A stretch of 64,000 nucleotides of DNA from Diphasiastrum complanatum (GCA_029204225.1 CM055095.1:21071348-21135347), one strand, 5' to 3'. Positions 36,101-43,570 are shown, counted from the stretch's first letter. Numbers and translations: made by a program. The notes: generated by a model not told the origin, from the letters alone.

Positions 36101-39100
36101 AAATGGAAGAACATTCATGCTCTTAAACAGACCCCTGACCATTTGCAAGCAATTGAGGCCAGTCTTTCTTTAGGGCCTATGGCCTATAAGTGGTGGTTAA
36201 ATCTCCAGGAGACTAGGCAGACTCCCCGATCATGGAAAGCTTTTGAAGAAGCTTTCCTAAGAGAATTTCTACCAGAGAATGAACTTGATAGAGCCTGGGA
36301 AGCCTGGGAAAGAACAGTAATGGATAAATCCCTCATCCAATATATCTCGCAGTATCGAGAAGCAATTTTAAAGATTAAAAATATGGATGACTATCAGAAA
36401 ATCAGGGGATTTGTCCGTGGCCTCAAAGATGAATATAAAGTAGAGGTCCAGAGAAACTCGCCTACTACCCTTGAGCAAGCTCTCAGATATGCTCAAATCT
36501 ATGATGATTCAGTGGGTAGGAAGAGAGCGAGACAGCAACCACTTTCTGAGCAGCTTCCTCAGAAAGACTTTCAATTTAAAAAGAAATTTTTAAAAAGAAA
36601 GAAAGAAGATAAATTTAAAGGTGAAGCTCCTCAGAAACGCCCTTCACTCATACAGCCCTTAAAACCAGATGATTTTGAGAAAGCCAAACAGGAACGTTTG
36701 TGCTTTGTGTGTATGGGCAAGGGACACACAGTCAGACAGTGTCCCAAGGGGCCTTTCACAAAAAAAGATAAGAAAGATAAAAAACAAGTTCATCTTGTTC
36801 AGACTGTATGTTTCCCCAGTGACTCGGCAGCTTCCGAGATCAAAGTGTATCATGAAGATCATGAACACTGTTGCCAGCTGACCTCTGCAATGCTAGCGAG
36901 ACCCTTCAGCTTTGGGCCGCATGACCTAGTACGTATGCATGGGAAAGTTGGTAACCAGTCAGTAAGAGTCATGGTTGATGATGGGGCAACCCATAATTTC
37001 ATCAACCACACCCTGGTTAAAAAGCTTAAACTACCAGAAGTACCTAGTCAGCATAGGTACATAGTTTCATTAGCTAAGGGTGAAGATAAAAAAATATGGG
37101 AAACTATGGTAAGTAAGTTAAATCTTGGTATTCAGGGGTACCAAGATCAAATAAACTTTCAGATAATGCACCTGGATCGAACAGACATTGTTCTCGGGAG
37201 AGATTGGCTCTACAGTTTAGGACCTTCCCTCCACAGAAACTATCAGGAGAACACCCTCAGCTTTCAGTATAAAGGCCGAGAGATCCAGTTGCATGGGGAG
37301 CATGATGTTCCCAACAGCCCTATGGTCTGCAGTTCAGAGCTCTGTCAGCTAATCGGAGACGAAGACCATCAGGTATTCTTATGTGACTTTCAGTTTATTC
37401 CTGAAGTTTCTATTTCCAGTTCTATTCAGCAGAAAATCAGTAAATTAGAAACTTTATTGTCTAAATTTAAAGATGTTTTTCCTGAAGATTTGCCACATGG
37501 TTTACCACCTAGCAGAGAGGTAGATCATGTAATAAACCTAGTACCAGGTACAACACCTGTTTCTAAACCTCCGTATCGGGTCAGCCGAACAGAGGATGAA
37601 GAAATAACTAGGCAGTTAACAGACTATCTTGGGAAAGGCCAAATTCAGACCAGTAGTTCACCATGGGCCTCACCAGTCCTATTGGTGAAAAAGAAGGAGG
37701 GGTCTATGCGTCTTTGCGTAGATTACAGAGCCCTCAATAAAGTCACAATTAAGAATAAATACCCTATGCCTCGGGCAGACGAGTTGTTTGATCAACTCGA
37801 CGGGGCTACGTTTTTCAGTAAAATAGACCTTAGATCGGGATATCATCAAGTTCGTATACAATCGGAAGATGTCTCAAAAACAGCCTTTAGGACTCGTCAC
37901 GGTCATTATGAGTTTAAGGTGATGCCATTTGGGCTCACAAATGCTCCAGCTACCTTTATGACCTTGATGAACAGTGTCCTCAGACCATACTTGGGTAAAT
38001 TTGTAGTCGTATTTTTAGATGACATCCTCGTCTACAGCAAAACGAGGAAGGAGCATCTAAAACACCTCAGAAAGGTGTTTCGACTGCTCAGAAAGCATAA
38101 GCTTTATGCTAAACAATCCAAGTGTGAATTCTTCGTTGAAGAAGTAGCATATTTGGGTCACATTATCTCTTCAGATGGGATTAAGATGGACCCAAATAAG
38201 GTTAAAGCCATACTCAGTTGGCTGAGACCTCAGAATATTTTGGAACTTCAAATCTTTCTTGGTCTGGCGGGATATTACAGACGATTTGTCAAGGAATATG
38301 CTCAGATAGCAGTCCCTATGACAAATCTCCTTAAGGGGAAGGGAAAGGAGTTCATTTGGGAGTCCGCACAACAGGAGAGCTTTGATGCTCTCAAAACAGC
38401 CTTAGCTACAGCACCAGTTTTAAAAGTCGTCGACCCCAATCAGCCATTTGTGGTCGAAACAGATGCTAGCGACTTTGCAGTAGGTGCTGTGCTAACTCAG
38501 GGTGGACGACCAGTTGCGTTCGAGAGTAAAAAACTCGAGCCAGCACAGACTAGGTATAGTGCCTATGAAAAGGAACTCTTTTCTATAGTCCATGCCCTTA
38601 AGACTTGGAGGCATTATTTGTATGGTGCCAACTTTGAGGTCCTGACAGACCATGAGAGTCTCAGATACCTTTGCAATCAACCTGAGCTTAGAGGTCGGAA
38701 AGCTCGTTGGACAGAGTTGATGCAAGAGTTTGACATGTCTATCAGATATAGGCGTGGAAAATTCAATACAGTAGCAGATGCCCTTAGCAGAATGCCTATG
38801 ATAAACGAGCTGAGTTTTACTCAGATTCGTAATGAGTTACTCGAGTCCTTGAGAGGGAAATGCCAGCATGATGCATTCTTCTCTATTATCTGGAACTCAG
38901 TCCAGAACAGACAGTTACAGACTCCAGAACCAGTTCCCGGGGCTGGTGCCAGTTCATCCAAGAATACGGCAGCTTCCGTTGAGGATGATAATGAGTCCGA
39001 GTATACGTCGTCAGATGACGTTGAGGATTCTGAGCCTGTATCACCCAAGAAAACCCCAGTGGTTGAGGGTCAGTTGACTCAAGGATTCAAATGGAAACAG

Positions 39101-42100
39101 TATTCCATTCAGGATGAGTACTTGCTCTATAGAGATAGAGTATGTGTCCCCAATTCAGAGGATTATAGGCAGCAGGTCCTATATGAATGTCATGACAATC
39201 CTAGCGCGGGACACCCAGGCATACAGAAGACCTATGAGCTTCTTCGTAGGCAATTTTTCTGGCCCAGTATGAAAAAGGACGTCCACCAGTATGTAACCAG
39301 TTGCCAGAAATGTCAAGTAAATAAAGCAGAGCGTTTAAAGGCAGGAGGGTTGTTGCATCCCTTAGAAATACCAGCTGGTAAATGGGAGAGTATCTCCATG
39401 GATTTTATAGTAGGCCTGCCTAAAACCCAAAAGGGTAATGACGCTATATGGGTCACAGTTGACCGTCTGACCAAAATGGCTCATTTTATTCCGACCAAAA
39501 CAACCGTTAGAGCTCCAGAGTTAGCGAGGTTGTTTGTAGACGGGCTATTTAAATTGTACGGTCTACCTTCCGGCATAGTCAGCGACCGGGACAGTAAGTT
39601 TACTGGAAATTTTTGGAAGGCAGTATTCCATCATCTCCATACTAAACTTAATATGAGTACCACCGACCATCCACAGACGGACGGTCAAACAGAAAGGGTA
39701 AATCAAGTGCTGGAGGATATGCTTCGTGCATACGTCAGCAAGAGGCAGACTAATTGGGAGGAGTATCTCTCGATATTAGAGTTTGCTTACAACAGTACCA
39801 AACATTCAGCTACGGGATACAGCCCATTTATGCTGATGTACGGTTTTCAGCCACGCTCACCCACAGCTGTAGGGTTTAAACAAGAAAAAGTTGAAGCAGC
39901 CAGAAACTTTTTAGAAGACCTAAACCAGATGATAGAACATGCTAAGCGTAGCATTAGACAATCCCAGGATCGAGCCAGGCATTATGCAGATCCACACAGA
40001 CGGGATGTGCAGTTCTCCACTGGTGAGAGAGTCTACTTGAGAGTCCCAGTTGACTCTAAAACCCTCAAATCAGGAGTGTGTGCTAAGTTGTCTCCAAGGT
40101 ATTGTGGTCCCTTTACCATCAGTAGGAGACTAGGCGAGGTCACCTATGAACTAGAACTCCCACACAGCAGTAAGGTTTTTCCAGTTTTTCATGTAAGTCA
40201 GTTACGAAAAGCCTTAACCAGATCAGATAATCTGGTAGGGGACAGTGTTCTAGTTCTCCCATTGGATCCTCAACAACCTCCACATGAACCAGAGGAAATT
40301 CTTGATAGTAGAGAGACGCAGACTCGTCATACTCTATACCGAGAATATCTGGTTAAGTGGAATGATCAGCCTGTTGAGAATGCCACTTGGGAAAGAGGCA
40401 GCGTCCTTCGCAAGATTTTTCCAGACTTTGTCTTAGAGGACCAAGACGGTTCTTAAGGGGGAGGGAGTGTTACGAGCTCGTAACCAGTGCCGAACCCTAG
40501 AGAACACAGATAGGTCAGATACCACAGTCAGGGTCGTGTCCAGCGTACATGACCAACAGGGCAAGACAGTGTGAGTAGTGTGCCCCAGCACGGTCCATAG
40601 CCATGGCGGGCCTAACACAGCCTAGGGACCCTGTCAGCAGGATAGGGCCCCCAGTTGGGTCCCGACGTGCAGTCGGCCACGTCAGTGCCACGTGGCCGAC
40701 ACTTGGCAGTAGCATGCTACCAGTCCTCACACTGGGCTAGGAGGGGCTTACTCTATATCAGGGAGTAGGCAAGGTTGGGTGGATCAGTTAGTGTTTGCCC
40801 TACTGTGGTGTTAGGATCTATTACAGAAAGGCAGCCCAATATCAATAGTGAAGGATCATTGACAACCTATCATGAAGTTTCACGCCCAATGTGGGAGACT
40901 TCTCTTGCTAAATTTTTACTTGAAAACATTTTTAATGTGAACAAATTTGAAAAAAGGTAAAAACCTTTTGTTGAATATGTGGTCCCTAAAGTGAAGGGTT
41001 AAGCCCTCAAAAAAGTTTGTGCCCTTTGATTATATTTGGAGTGTCCTGAAATCTACTTGTTAGACTAAACGTTTGCAGAATTTCATTGTGGAGAGGGTTT
41101 AATCCTTCTGTGAACGGCCCAATCCTTCATCTTCATTATGAATTTTGGTCCAGCCCTTATTCAAAGTCTTTTACCTCAACTTTTCTAGGCTTTAACTATC
41201 TGAATCTTTACATTCAACTGCAATACAAGCTTTATGTGCTCTCCCTCCTCTCTTCTCTCATTACGTGGTAGCTGCATTGTTGTGTGCTCTAATTTTCAAC
41301 ATGGTATCAAAGGAGGTTATGATCAAAATCTGAATCTGAAAGGCTGTATGTAGTCTACACAAAAATGATAGATAGCTAATCCATGATTCGATTATTCCTA
41401 GTAATACAAGGCATTAATGGAGCGTGCAATGTTTTGCAAATCACACAATTAGCGAGTGTTGTCATGCCACATGTACCAAGCTGCTATAAACTATTGTAAA
41501 ACATATATCTCAACGGTTACAAAATGAATGCATACGGTTGCATAATATCATATGACAAATTAACAATTCCGTGTTAAGAATACAAAATTTCTAAATGAAA
41601 ATTAGAACGTTGAATTTAGACATAAGAACAAAATAACAAGAAAAACAAGTTCATGCCAAGATTTACTTGCCACTTTTCACCTTAGTATGAAAGAGGTCAT
41701 CAGGCAGATAGCTACCTTCCGCAGTGCCTCACTGCATGTGCAGCTTGCCCTATGGTCGGCTATGGTCCATAGTTGTCTGCTTAAATTTCTTTGTATTTGG
41801 AAAAGAGCCCACCAGGCACAATTTGGCTTGAGAAACCTTACAGATTTCTGAAAAGCTGAAAGGAACCTCACGGATTAGTAAGGTTCCTCTCATGCGGGAT
41901 AGCTTTTTGTCAGCTAGTTTTGAGTCTAGATTTGAGTTGATTTTCAAGAGTTTGCCTGGATTCAATAGATTCGCTTCCAGCAAGCTGTAATTTTCTTGAG
42001 AGCAATTTTTTGCAAGTCTTAATGTCAGGGAAGGGCTCCATTATTTAAGCGCCCTCAGGTGCCTCTAAACGAGGAAGGCCTGCCTTCCCCTCCGCATATC

Positions 42101-42404
42101 AACCTTTTGAATTAGACATTAAAAGACAGCAAACAGAAGTTGATGAAAGATAGGGTTGTGAGGAATAACCAACCTCCCTCACTTCCTCAGCACTTTTCGA
42201 AGAAACATGAGCAGTCCCCACCAGGAAAAGCTCTGCTCCACTCTCTGGATTGCGCAGATATGAGACCCTGCCTTCTCCTGGGCCTCCCCAATGCACTGAT
42301 CGCCGCTGCAGCAGCAACAATGCACACAAATCCAGACATGGTGGACGATGCTGCTGCCGCTGCCTTAGCGCAGCGATGCGATCAGAACGCGAGAGGACGA
42401 ACAT
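13592..42404 (-). CDS. TraB/PrgY-family protein, six exons over 28.8 kb
   Basis: Joining six phase-0 exons (42404-42174, 26958-26926, 24134-23943, 14245-14183, 14088-13894, 13735-13592) gives 285 residues. The order follows the TraB fold: '[20 protein letters not shown]' (first GxxH), the 11-residue linker [11 protein letters not shown], '[10 protein letters not shown]', 'GFEPGMEFK' + '[11 protein letters not shown]', 'LSIWDILKF', 'LETEFPNL' + 'CKVMVHERD', and '[17 protein letters not shown]' (second GxxH). Animal and plant TRABD-type proteins have the same order. Family members are proposed metalloprotease-like proteins related to Tiki. Plant members include mitochondrial outer-membrane proteins, but this protein stops soon after the TraB domain with no membrane anchor, closer to short TraB-related proteins. 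The ATG at 42404 is the first in frame. All splice sites are GT-AG. Function is inferred from family only. Confidence 0.85.
13894..14088 (-). CDS. TraB gene exon 5
   Basis: It encodes 65 residues, from [18 protein letters not shown] through a charged helical stretch to '[12 protein letters not shown]'. This is the family's 'LSxWxKxKF ... EFPxL' segment. The acceptor is CTCGTATAG|GAAACC and the donor is CTT|GTATGG. Confidence 0.85.
14183..14245 (-). CDS. TraB gene exon 4
   Basis: It encodes 21 residues, [21 protein letters not shown], aligning with the 'REAFKEASKV..FHLGDRP' block of the family. The usual GDR is LMDQD here, a notable divergence. The acceptor is TTCTGTCTCAG|GTAGCA and the donor is AAA|GTAGGA. 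Confidence 0.8.
14980..15284 (+). mobile_element. 5' LTR remnant of an internally deleted gypsy element
   Basis: It precedes an initiator-Met-type primer site, TGGTATTAGAGC (15286-15297, one mismatch). It is rich in 'gggccct' blocks and a run of Gs near 15093. The outer end could not be fixed. It lies in TraB intron 3. Confidence 0.5.
15286..16392 (+). pseudogene. Gypsy chromovirus remnant: integrase C-terminal half and chromodomain
   Basis: After the primer site and a short leader, the frame 15409-15800 gives '[13 protein letters not shown]' and '[16 protein letters not shown]', the integrase second Asp and the Glu of the DDE core. A frameshift near 15800 moves to the frame ending at 16445. 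That frame holds the GPY/F-like block '[20 protein letters not shown]' and a chromodomain ('[20 protein letters not shown]', '[15 protein letters not shown]'). Gag, protease, RT, RNase H and the integrase zinc finger are deleted. A purine tract (TAGGGGAGGAAA) precedes the 3' LTR. Confidence 0.85.
16393..16493 (+). mobile_element. 3' LTR start of the gypsy remnant, cut by copia D
   Basis: It begins TGTTATGTACC directly after the polypurine tract and is cut after about 100 bp by the LTR of copia D, which starts at 16494. Confidence 0.6.
16494..16934 (-). mobile_element. Copia D 3' LTR
   Basis: 441 bp running from TGATAGAATAGAAG to CATTAATTTCTAACA, giving TG...CA ends. On the minus strand it is preceded by the purine tract CCATTAAGGGGAAG at about 16948-16935. 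The solo LTR at 30657-31110 has the same final 15 bases and scattered similarity, so they belong to related families. It also carries a GGGCGCCC motif at about 16648. Confidence 0.75.
16935..19227 (-). mobile_element. Copia D internal region, multiply deleted
   Basis: In element direction there is a leader (about 19227-18745) with approximately 30-bp repeats 'cctgtctggtcgctgctgc'. Gag N-terminus (18743-18483, '[20 protein letters not shown]') follows. After a deletion comes the integrase C-terminus (18317-17816, '[20 protein letters not shown]', '[18 protein letters not shown]'). The RT N-terminus is at 17679-17365 ('[14 protein letters not shown]'). A second deletion removes the YVDD region. 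RNase H is at 17345-16945 ('[10 protein letters not shown]' and '[10 protein letters not shown]' on the minus strand). It cannot encode a working polyprotein. Confidence 0.8.
19228..19253 (-). mobile_element. Copia D primer site and stub of the 5' LTR
   Basis: GGCTCTGATACCA (minus: TGGTATCAGAGCC) is followed by TGATAGAAT. That matches the first nine bases of the copia D 3' LTR before the similarity ends at LINE sequence. Confidence 0.6.
19254..21090 (+). mobile_element. 5'-truncated LINE (non-LTR retrotransposon)
   Basis: Translated fragments include '[11 protein letters not shown]' (RT block 5, about 19413), '[20 protein letters not shown]' and '[14 protein letters not shown]' (RT thumb side, 19479-19769). 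They continue with '[12 protein letters not shown]', '[19 protein letters not shown]' (19875-20063) and a C-terminal Cys/His block '[19 protein letters not shown]' (20400-20462). Stops and frameshifts break the ORF. The element runs to a 3' untranslated region that enters a (CT)n array. 5' truncation is typical of LINE insertion. Confidence 0.75.
21091..21147. repeat. (CT)n microsatellite at the LINE 3' end
   Basis: About 57 bp of CT with one CG interruption, directly after 'gacattaatgaaa', the apparent end of the LINE 3' region. Confidence 0.9.
21148..21744. other. No gene recognised (TraB intron 3)
   Basis: AT-rich sequence with no conserved frame. The right part probably contains the unrecognised 5' region of the following copia remnant. 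Confidence 0.35.
21745..23230 (+). pseudogene. Degenerate copia gag-protease-integrase remnant
   Basis: The start near 21745 reads '[20 protein letters not shown]' then '[12 protein letters not shown]', a copia gag N-terminus. Further on are a gag core with a KKKK-rich tail, a degenerate zinc knuckle region and '[15 protein letters not shown]' (about 22632-22676). This corresponds to the protease 'WYIDSGASKHMT' with the catalytic Asp replaced by Asn. Integrase-like scraps follow to about 23230. Many stops occur. No LTR or primer site was identified. Confidence 0.65.
23231..23942. other. No gene recognised (end of TraB intron 3)
   Basis: No coding motif. Short segments such as 'gccaagtggcaaac' recur in loosely inverted form at 23459 and 23655, which hints at a decayed small element but is not conclusive. 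Confidence 0.3.
23943..24134 (-). CDS. TraB gene exon 3
   Basis: It encodes 64 residues from [10 protein letters not shown] to GFEPGMEFK. The ELC glutamate and the PGMEFK block are TraB-family landmarks. The acceptor is GATGCTCACAG|ATAGAA and the donor is AAG|GTTTGA. Both ends are phase 0 and match exons 2 and 4. Confidence 0.85.
24968..25025. repeat. Cluster of TTCAAACGTTTGAA palindromes
   Basis: Two copies of the perfect palindrome TTCAAACGTTTGAA (near 24969 and 25009) flank a third, imperfect one (TTTCAAATGTTTCAAA), all within 58 bp. A further 'gtttcaaacgcgtttcaa' lies near 25318. The cluster is in TraB intron 2. Confidence 0.7.
25850..26260 (-). mobile_element. Possible copia leader and primer site
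   Basis: GCTCTGATACTA at 26230-26241 (minus: TAGTATCAGAGC) differs by one base from the usual initiator-Met primer site. It is followed by TGTAATTCG, a possible LTR start. No coding remnant lies on the minus side, so this is weak. Confidence 0.35.
26926..26958 (-). CDS. TraB gene exon 2, 33-nt microexon
   Basis: [11 protein letters not shown] supplies exactly the beta-strand linker expected between 'EEVRE' and 'IELCEERA' (compare 'IREVQPDVVV' before 'VELC' in animal TRABD). The acceptor is TTTTGCAG|GTAATT and the donor is GCG|GTATGT. The exon lies 15.2 kb from exon 1 and 2.8 kb from exon 3. Confidence 0.85.
26960..30250. other. TraB intron 1, proximal part; no gene recognised
   Basis: No gene is supported. 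One coding-like scrap at about 28785-28930 reads '...[20 protein letters not shown]' and stops. It has the look of a retroelement polyprotein linker but cannot be assigned. The rest is AT-rich. Confidence 0.35.
30260..30413 (+). mobile_element. LTR 3' end and primer site of a plus-strand copia relic
   Basis: The LTR-like end '...gctcttcaaca' (to 30401) is followed at 30402-30413 by TGGTATCAAAGC, an initiator-Met primer site with one change. A related end lies at 41302. The two share 'aatacaagctttrtgtg.tctc.ctcctctcttctc' upstream (written here as a consensus). No coding part follows. Confidence 0.5.
30533..30557. repeat. (GA)n microsatellite
   Basis: About 25 bp of pure GA repeats. Confidence 0.9.
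30635..31544 (-). mobile_element. Copia C 3' LTR (interrupted)
   Basis: The first 22 bp (30635-30656) and 31111-31544 together match the 5' LTR at 33667-34124. Removing the nested element and one CCAAG copy leaves about 451 bp. The differences from the 5' LTR are several substitutions and small indels, including the length of the GAA tract and a 4-base 'actc' difference. Confidence 0.9.
30657..31110. mobile_element. Solo LTR nested in the copia C 3' LTR
   Basis: 454 bp from TGTGATACAAATTC to CATTAATTTCTAACA. It is flanked by the perfect 5-bp duplication CCAAG (30652-30656 and 31111-31115), and the uninterrupted 5' LTR shows the empty site. The end sequence is shared with the copia D LTR. No internal region remains, as expected after recombination between the two LTRs of a full element. 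Confidence 0.9.
31718..32824 (-). CDS. Copia C gag-like ORF, 368 codons
   Basis: The N-terminus [20 protein letters not shown] and '[14 protein letters not shown]' match copia gag starts. '[20 protein letters not shown]' is the gag core. From about residue 80 onward the sequence no longer resembles gag. It contains no zinc knuckle and no DSG protease motif, and has several hydrophobic stretches (for example around '[18 protein letters not shown]'). The frame is uninterrupted, which is unusual among the decayed elements here. Whether the second part is a captured sequence or out-of-frame remnant is unknown. Confidence 0.6.
   Translation of the reverse strand: MASDLGAIRTCSGKDMLDGTNYSSWSCKLRFGIDVMIKILSVTRSILYHLRFCKSSKSAWETLLKIYQIKDSSSCFLLSTSSSLNVEEQKRHAKFDHCLFTSTSLHRNVGMVEHSSSLEPFVANDGCISEELYEQASQVYVLEKAEIKHSLKPFCTNGGGEKIMSISTLVQSGVLLDSLGVQSGKLLVFFLKMVDNIFSHGLLIIFSLCHIVSILLCIGNGLWKVFGQQGPHLEHFGQQTVGDFVAVGQLATVSCWLSEYLRDKKTSFYLGENTHASPKSVPYADFPVLMLTSYDDGVALPSVGEQIIDSKIREDVMVKEYHTLLYVSCGNKTYGIIWEPLMDCKSIFRLVAGFLVTYFGWSMLVFTL
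33667..34124 (-). mobile_element. Copia C 5' LTR
   Basis: 458 bp, TG...CA, adjoining the primer site. It contains a (GAA)n tract (33717-33750), a GGCGCCC motif (about 33760) and the block 'tcgaccttttgggtcaaag' shared with the copia B LTR. Confidence 0.9.
34130..34502. other. Pre-insertion intron sequence between copia C and the gypsy element
   Basis: No coding motif. The sequence continues at 40831 once the gypsy insertion and one target duplication are removed. Confidence 0.5.
34508..34865 (+). mobile_element. Gypsy 5' LTR
   Basis: Short, 358 bp, more GC-rich than its surroundings. Within it, 34712-34740 is an 11-bp inverted repeat (GTCGGCCACGT, 7-nt loop, exact complement) containing a CACGTG G-box and a GCCACGTCA core. 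Confidence 0.95.
34867..34878 (+). other. Gypsy primer-binding site
   Basis: TGGTATCAGAGC, one base after the 5' LTR, is complementary to the 3' end of initiator-Met tRNA. Confidence 0.95.
34879..35668 (+). other. Gypsy 5' leader
   Basis: About 790 bp of untranslated leader with no long ORF in the sense frame. It shows repeated phrases such as 'tcagcgag' and 'ccagcg(a/c)', possibly packaging or dimerisation sequence. Confidence 0.7.
35669..40456 (+). CDS. Gypsy chromovirus gag-pol polyprotein, 1595 aa
   Basis: Domains by approximate residue: gag coat domain 110-300 ('[10 protein letters not shown]', '[20 protein letters not shown]'); zinc knuckle [14 protein letters not shown] at 344-357; aspartic protease near 435 ([11 protein letters not shown], with DDG where D-S/T/G-G is usual); RT with 'LDDILVYSK' near 782; RNase H from '[14 protein letters not shown]' (928) through 'TDHESLRYL' (about 993) to 'ADALSRMP'; integrase zinc finger '[11 protein letters not shown]...CQKC' (1180-1216) and DDE core ('SMDFIVGLP', 'SDRDSKF', '[10 protein letters not shown]', 1243-1340); GPY/F-like '[10 protein letters not shown]' (about 1476); C-terminal chromodomain '[20 protein letters not shown]' with '[16 protein letters not shown]' (1540-1576). 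Gag and pol share one frame, as in many chromoviruses, so no frameshift is needed. Confidence 0.97.
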   Translation: MTTPQGPDQPQERGFDELETEALAYRKGKEPMEVEEQEQFAEELDELVTKEQFLQLVTEVDELKLALANFKSSVDDSFAEFKNLILSSAKGSLPSTSQLSPSPLPSVSGETLPSHPSVFKDLKPPTFNGEEKDRNADILQTFLSKWKNIHALKQTPDHLQAIEASLSLGPMAYKWWLNLQETRQTPRSWKAFEEAFLREFLPENELDRAWEAWERTVMDKSLIQYISQYREAILKIKNMDDYQKIRGFVRGLKDEYKVEVQRNSPTTLEQALRYAQIYDDSVGRKRARQQPLSEQLPQKDFQFKKKFLKRKKEDKFKGEAPQKRPSLIQPLKPDDFEKAKQERLCFVCMGKGHTVRQCPKGPFTKKDKKDKKQVHLVQTVCFPSDSAASEIKVYHEDHEHCCQLTSAMLARPFSFGPHDLVRMHGKVGNQSVRVMVDDGATHNFINHTLVKKLKLPEVPSQHRYIVSLAKGEDKKIWETMVSKLNLGIQGYQDQINFQIMHLDRTDIVLGRDWLYSLGPSLHRNYQENTLSFQYKGREIQLHGEHDVPNSPMVCSSELCQLIGDEDHQVFLCDFQFIPEVSISSSIQQKISKLETLLSKFKDVFPEDLPHGLPPSREVDHVINLVPGTTPVSKPPYRVSRTEDEEITRQLTDYLGKGQIQTSSSPWASPVLLVKKKEGSMRLCVDYRALNKVTIKNKYPMPRADELFDQLDGATFFSKIDLRSGYHQVRIQSEDVSKTAFRTRHGHYEFKVMPFGLTNAPATFMTLMNSVLRPYLGKFVVVFLDDILVYSKTRKEHLKHLRKVFRLLRKHKLYAKQSKCEFFVEEVAYLGHIISSDGIKMDPNKVKAILSWLRPQNILELQIFLGLAGYYRRFVKEYAQIAVPMTNLLKGKGKEFIWESAQQESFDALKTALATAPVLKVVDPNQPFVVETDASDFAVGAVLTQGGRPVAFESKKLEPAQTRYSAYEKELFSIVHALKTWRHYLYGANFEVLTDHESLRYLCNQPELRGRKARWTELMQEFDMSIRYRRGKFNTVADALSRMPMINELSFTQIRNELLESLRGKCQHDAFFSIIWNSVQNRQLQTPEPVPGAGASSSKNTAASVEDDNESEYTSSDDVEDSEPVSPKKTPVVEGQLTQGFKWKQYSIQDEYLLYRDRVCVPNSEDYRQQVLYECHDNPSAGHPGIQKTYELLRRQFFWPSMKKDVHQYVTSCQKCQVNKAERLKAGGLLHPLEIPAGKWESISMDFIVGLPKTQKGNDAIWVTVDRLTKMAHFIPTKTTVRAPELARLFVDGLFKLYGLPSGIVSDRDSKFTGNFWKAVFHHLHTKLNMSTTDHPQTDGQTERVNQVLEDMLRAYVSKRQTNWEEYLSILEFAYNSTKHSATGYSPFMLMYGFQPRSPTAVGFKQEKVEAARNFLEDLNQMIEHAKRSIRQSQDRARHYADPHRRDVQFSTGERVYLRVPVDSKTLKSGVCAKLSPRYCGPFTISRRLGEVTYELELPHSSKVFPVFHVSQLRKALTRSDNLVGDSVLVLPLDPQQPPHEPEEILDSRETQTRHTLYREYLVKWNDQPVENATWERGSVLRKIFPDFVLEDQDGS
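40455..40467 (+). other. Gypsy polypurine tract
   Basis: AAGGGGGAGGGAG overlaps the TAA stop of the polyprotein and ends directly at the 3' LTR. It is the expected plus-strand primer. Confidence 0.95.
40468..40825 (+). mobile_element. Gypsy 3' LTR
   Basis: Identical to the 5' LTR except for one A/G difference at 40741. The G-box inverted repeat recurs at 40672-40700. Confidence 0.97.
41050..41313 (+). mobile_element. LTR end and primer site of a second plus-strand copia relic
   Basis: '...ttttcaaca' is followed at 41302-41313 by TGGTATCAAAGG, close to the initiator-Met primer site. Upstream sequence ('caatacaagctttatgtgct', 'ctcctctcttctc') matches the relic near 30330-30365. No coding part follows. 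Confidence 0.5.
41320..42172. other. TraB intron 1, distal part; nothing recognised
   Basis: No coding motif or repeat structure beyond the donor site of exon 1 at 42173. Confidence 0.4.
42174..42404 (-). CDS. TraB gene exon 1
   Basis: It encodes 77 residues. An Arg/Gln-rich N-terminus ([18 protein letters not shown]...) might be an organelle-targeting sequence. It is followed by '[20 protein letters not shown]' and 'SAEEVRE'. The donor is GAG|GTTGGT at 42173. The frame is open upstream to 42431 but has no earlier ATG. An ATG in another frame (about 42345) would not read into the TraB domain. Confidence 0.85.
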
Positions 42405-42465
42405 CACATTGCCTTTGGTTGCTATCAACAAAAAAAAAAGAAGAGAAAGGAGGAGGAGAGCACAT

Positions 42466-42524
42466 AAACCCTAACCCGAAACCCTAAGAGGGCCTTTAAC
42501 CTAATAACATAATATAAACCCTAA
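42466..42524. promoter_or_regulatory. Telo-box cluster at the 5' side of the TraB gene
   Basis: Three copies of AAACCCTAA (42466-42474, 42479-42487, 42516-42524) lie 62-120 bp upstream of the TraB ATG, with further 'ccctaac' variants to about 42555. Telo-boxes are common in plant 5' leaders and proximal promoters of growth-related genes and bind Myb/TRB-type factors. This supports the placement of the TraB 5' end. Confidence 0.65.
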
Positions 42525-42889
42525 GAAGCCCCCTAACCCTATATAGAACCCTAACTAGATTAGGGCTCTTATCTCACTATTCAAGAAAGCCGGCAAACTA
42601 CAAGAATGCTACTTTCTCAAAATTTGGTATTATGAAAATTTTTACGATCTTTTATATAGGCATATAAACCCCTTTATGAGTAATGGTCATCAGAAAATCG
42701 AGAGGCTTAAAAGATTCAGGTCTTTTTTTGGACAACTCAAAAAAGGTTTTCCGAGCATGTTCTCTACTCCCAATGATATACCGATACCATGCCATGGTTT
42801 AGTTGTCACACTGCATTTGATTTGATTTATTAGATTTTCTACTCACACTTGTAAATGTAGAGCCAAGTTCCTCACATGTGAGATGAAAC

Positions 42890-42991
<102 letters not shown>

Positions 42992-43229
42992 CGCGCGATC
43001 TCTGACACCATTCTACAATTAGGCTCATCCACCCAAATTCAATCCTCTCTGATCTCACAAGTGGTTGATATTACCAAAAAGCATTCTACAATATCGTACT
43101 TGAGTTGGGCTCGCCCACCCAAATTTGATTCTCTATTATCCATGGGTGGTGGATTATACCAAAAAGCATTCTACAGTATCCTACTCTATGATCCACAGAT
43201 GGTTGAGAATTGAGTCTTCAGTTAGCCAA

Positions 43230-43570
43230 GAGGATTGAGGCAGAGATCAAGAGCCTTTTTATGCGATGGGCCAGTAAGGTTTCAAGGTTGGTTACTCTAA
43301 CATAAATCATATCTTCACTCTTAGGGCTATCATTGAGTCGATCAAACACATGCATCATTGACTTTATGAAAGCTTTTGACTCAGTTCATGGTTGTTGCTT
43401 ATTCATAGACTAAGAGACTCGGGCTTTGCTATAGACATGTAGTTATGGTTTAAATCTAAAAGAGCACAACTCCCTTGCATCCTCTTTATGCCCTTTACTT
43501 TATTGTCTAGTAACAAAGAGGCTGGACCAAAGGCAAAAGTTAAGTTGTTAAACCATCCATCTACTCTCAA
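43230..43570 (+). pseudogene. LINE reverse transcriptase fragment
   Basis: Translations in changing frames give 'TLRAIIESIKHMHH', then 'FMKAFDSVHGC' (RT block with the catalytic-region D, 'DFxKAFDSV'), and then 'RLRDSGFAIDM' and 'LWFKSKRAQL'. This is the usual LINE RT palm order. It is a short decayed scrap with stops. Confidence 0.6.

Larger units (their letters stand above)
34508..40825 (+). mobile_element. Intact Ty3/gypsy chromovirus, 6318 bp
   Basis: Two 358-bp LTRs (34508-34865 and 40468-40825; TGTTAC...TTACA) differ at a single position (A at 34781 versus G at 40741). The target duplication GAAAG is perfect at 34503-34507 and 40826-40830. The primer site is TGGTATCAGAGC at 34867-34878 (initiator-Met tRNA) and the polypurine tract is AAGGGGGAGGGAG at 40455-40467. 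One uninterrupted gag-pol ORF lies between. All structural parts are present, so the copy appears young and possibly still able to move. It lies antisense in TraB intron 1. Confidence 0.97.

Noticed and set aside
35740-39048. Minus-strand and alternate-frame ORFs of 60-77 codons within the gypsy polyprotein
   Set aside because: They are shadows of the 1595-codon frame with no motifs.
42140-42487. Plus-strand 115-codon ORF over the TraB promoter and exon 1
   Set aside because: It is antisense to exon 1 and its low-complexity Ala/Lys parts come from the leader. The minus-strand TraB frame explains the region better.
42466-42560. Interstitial telomeric repeat
   Set aside because: The CCCTAA motifs are spaced irregularly and embedded in a gene leader, so telo-boxes fit better than a telomeric array.
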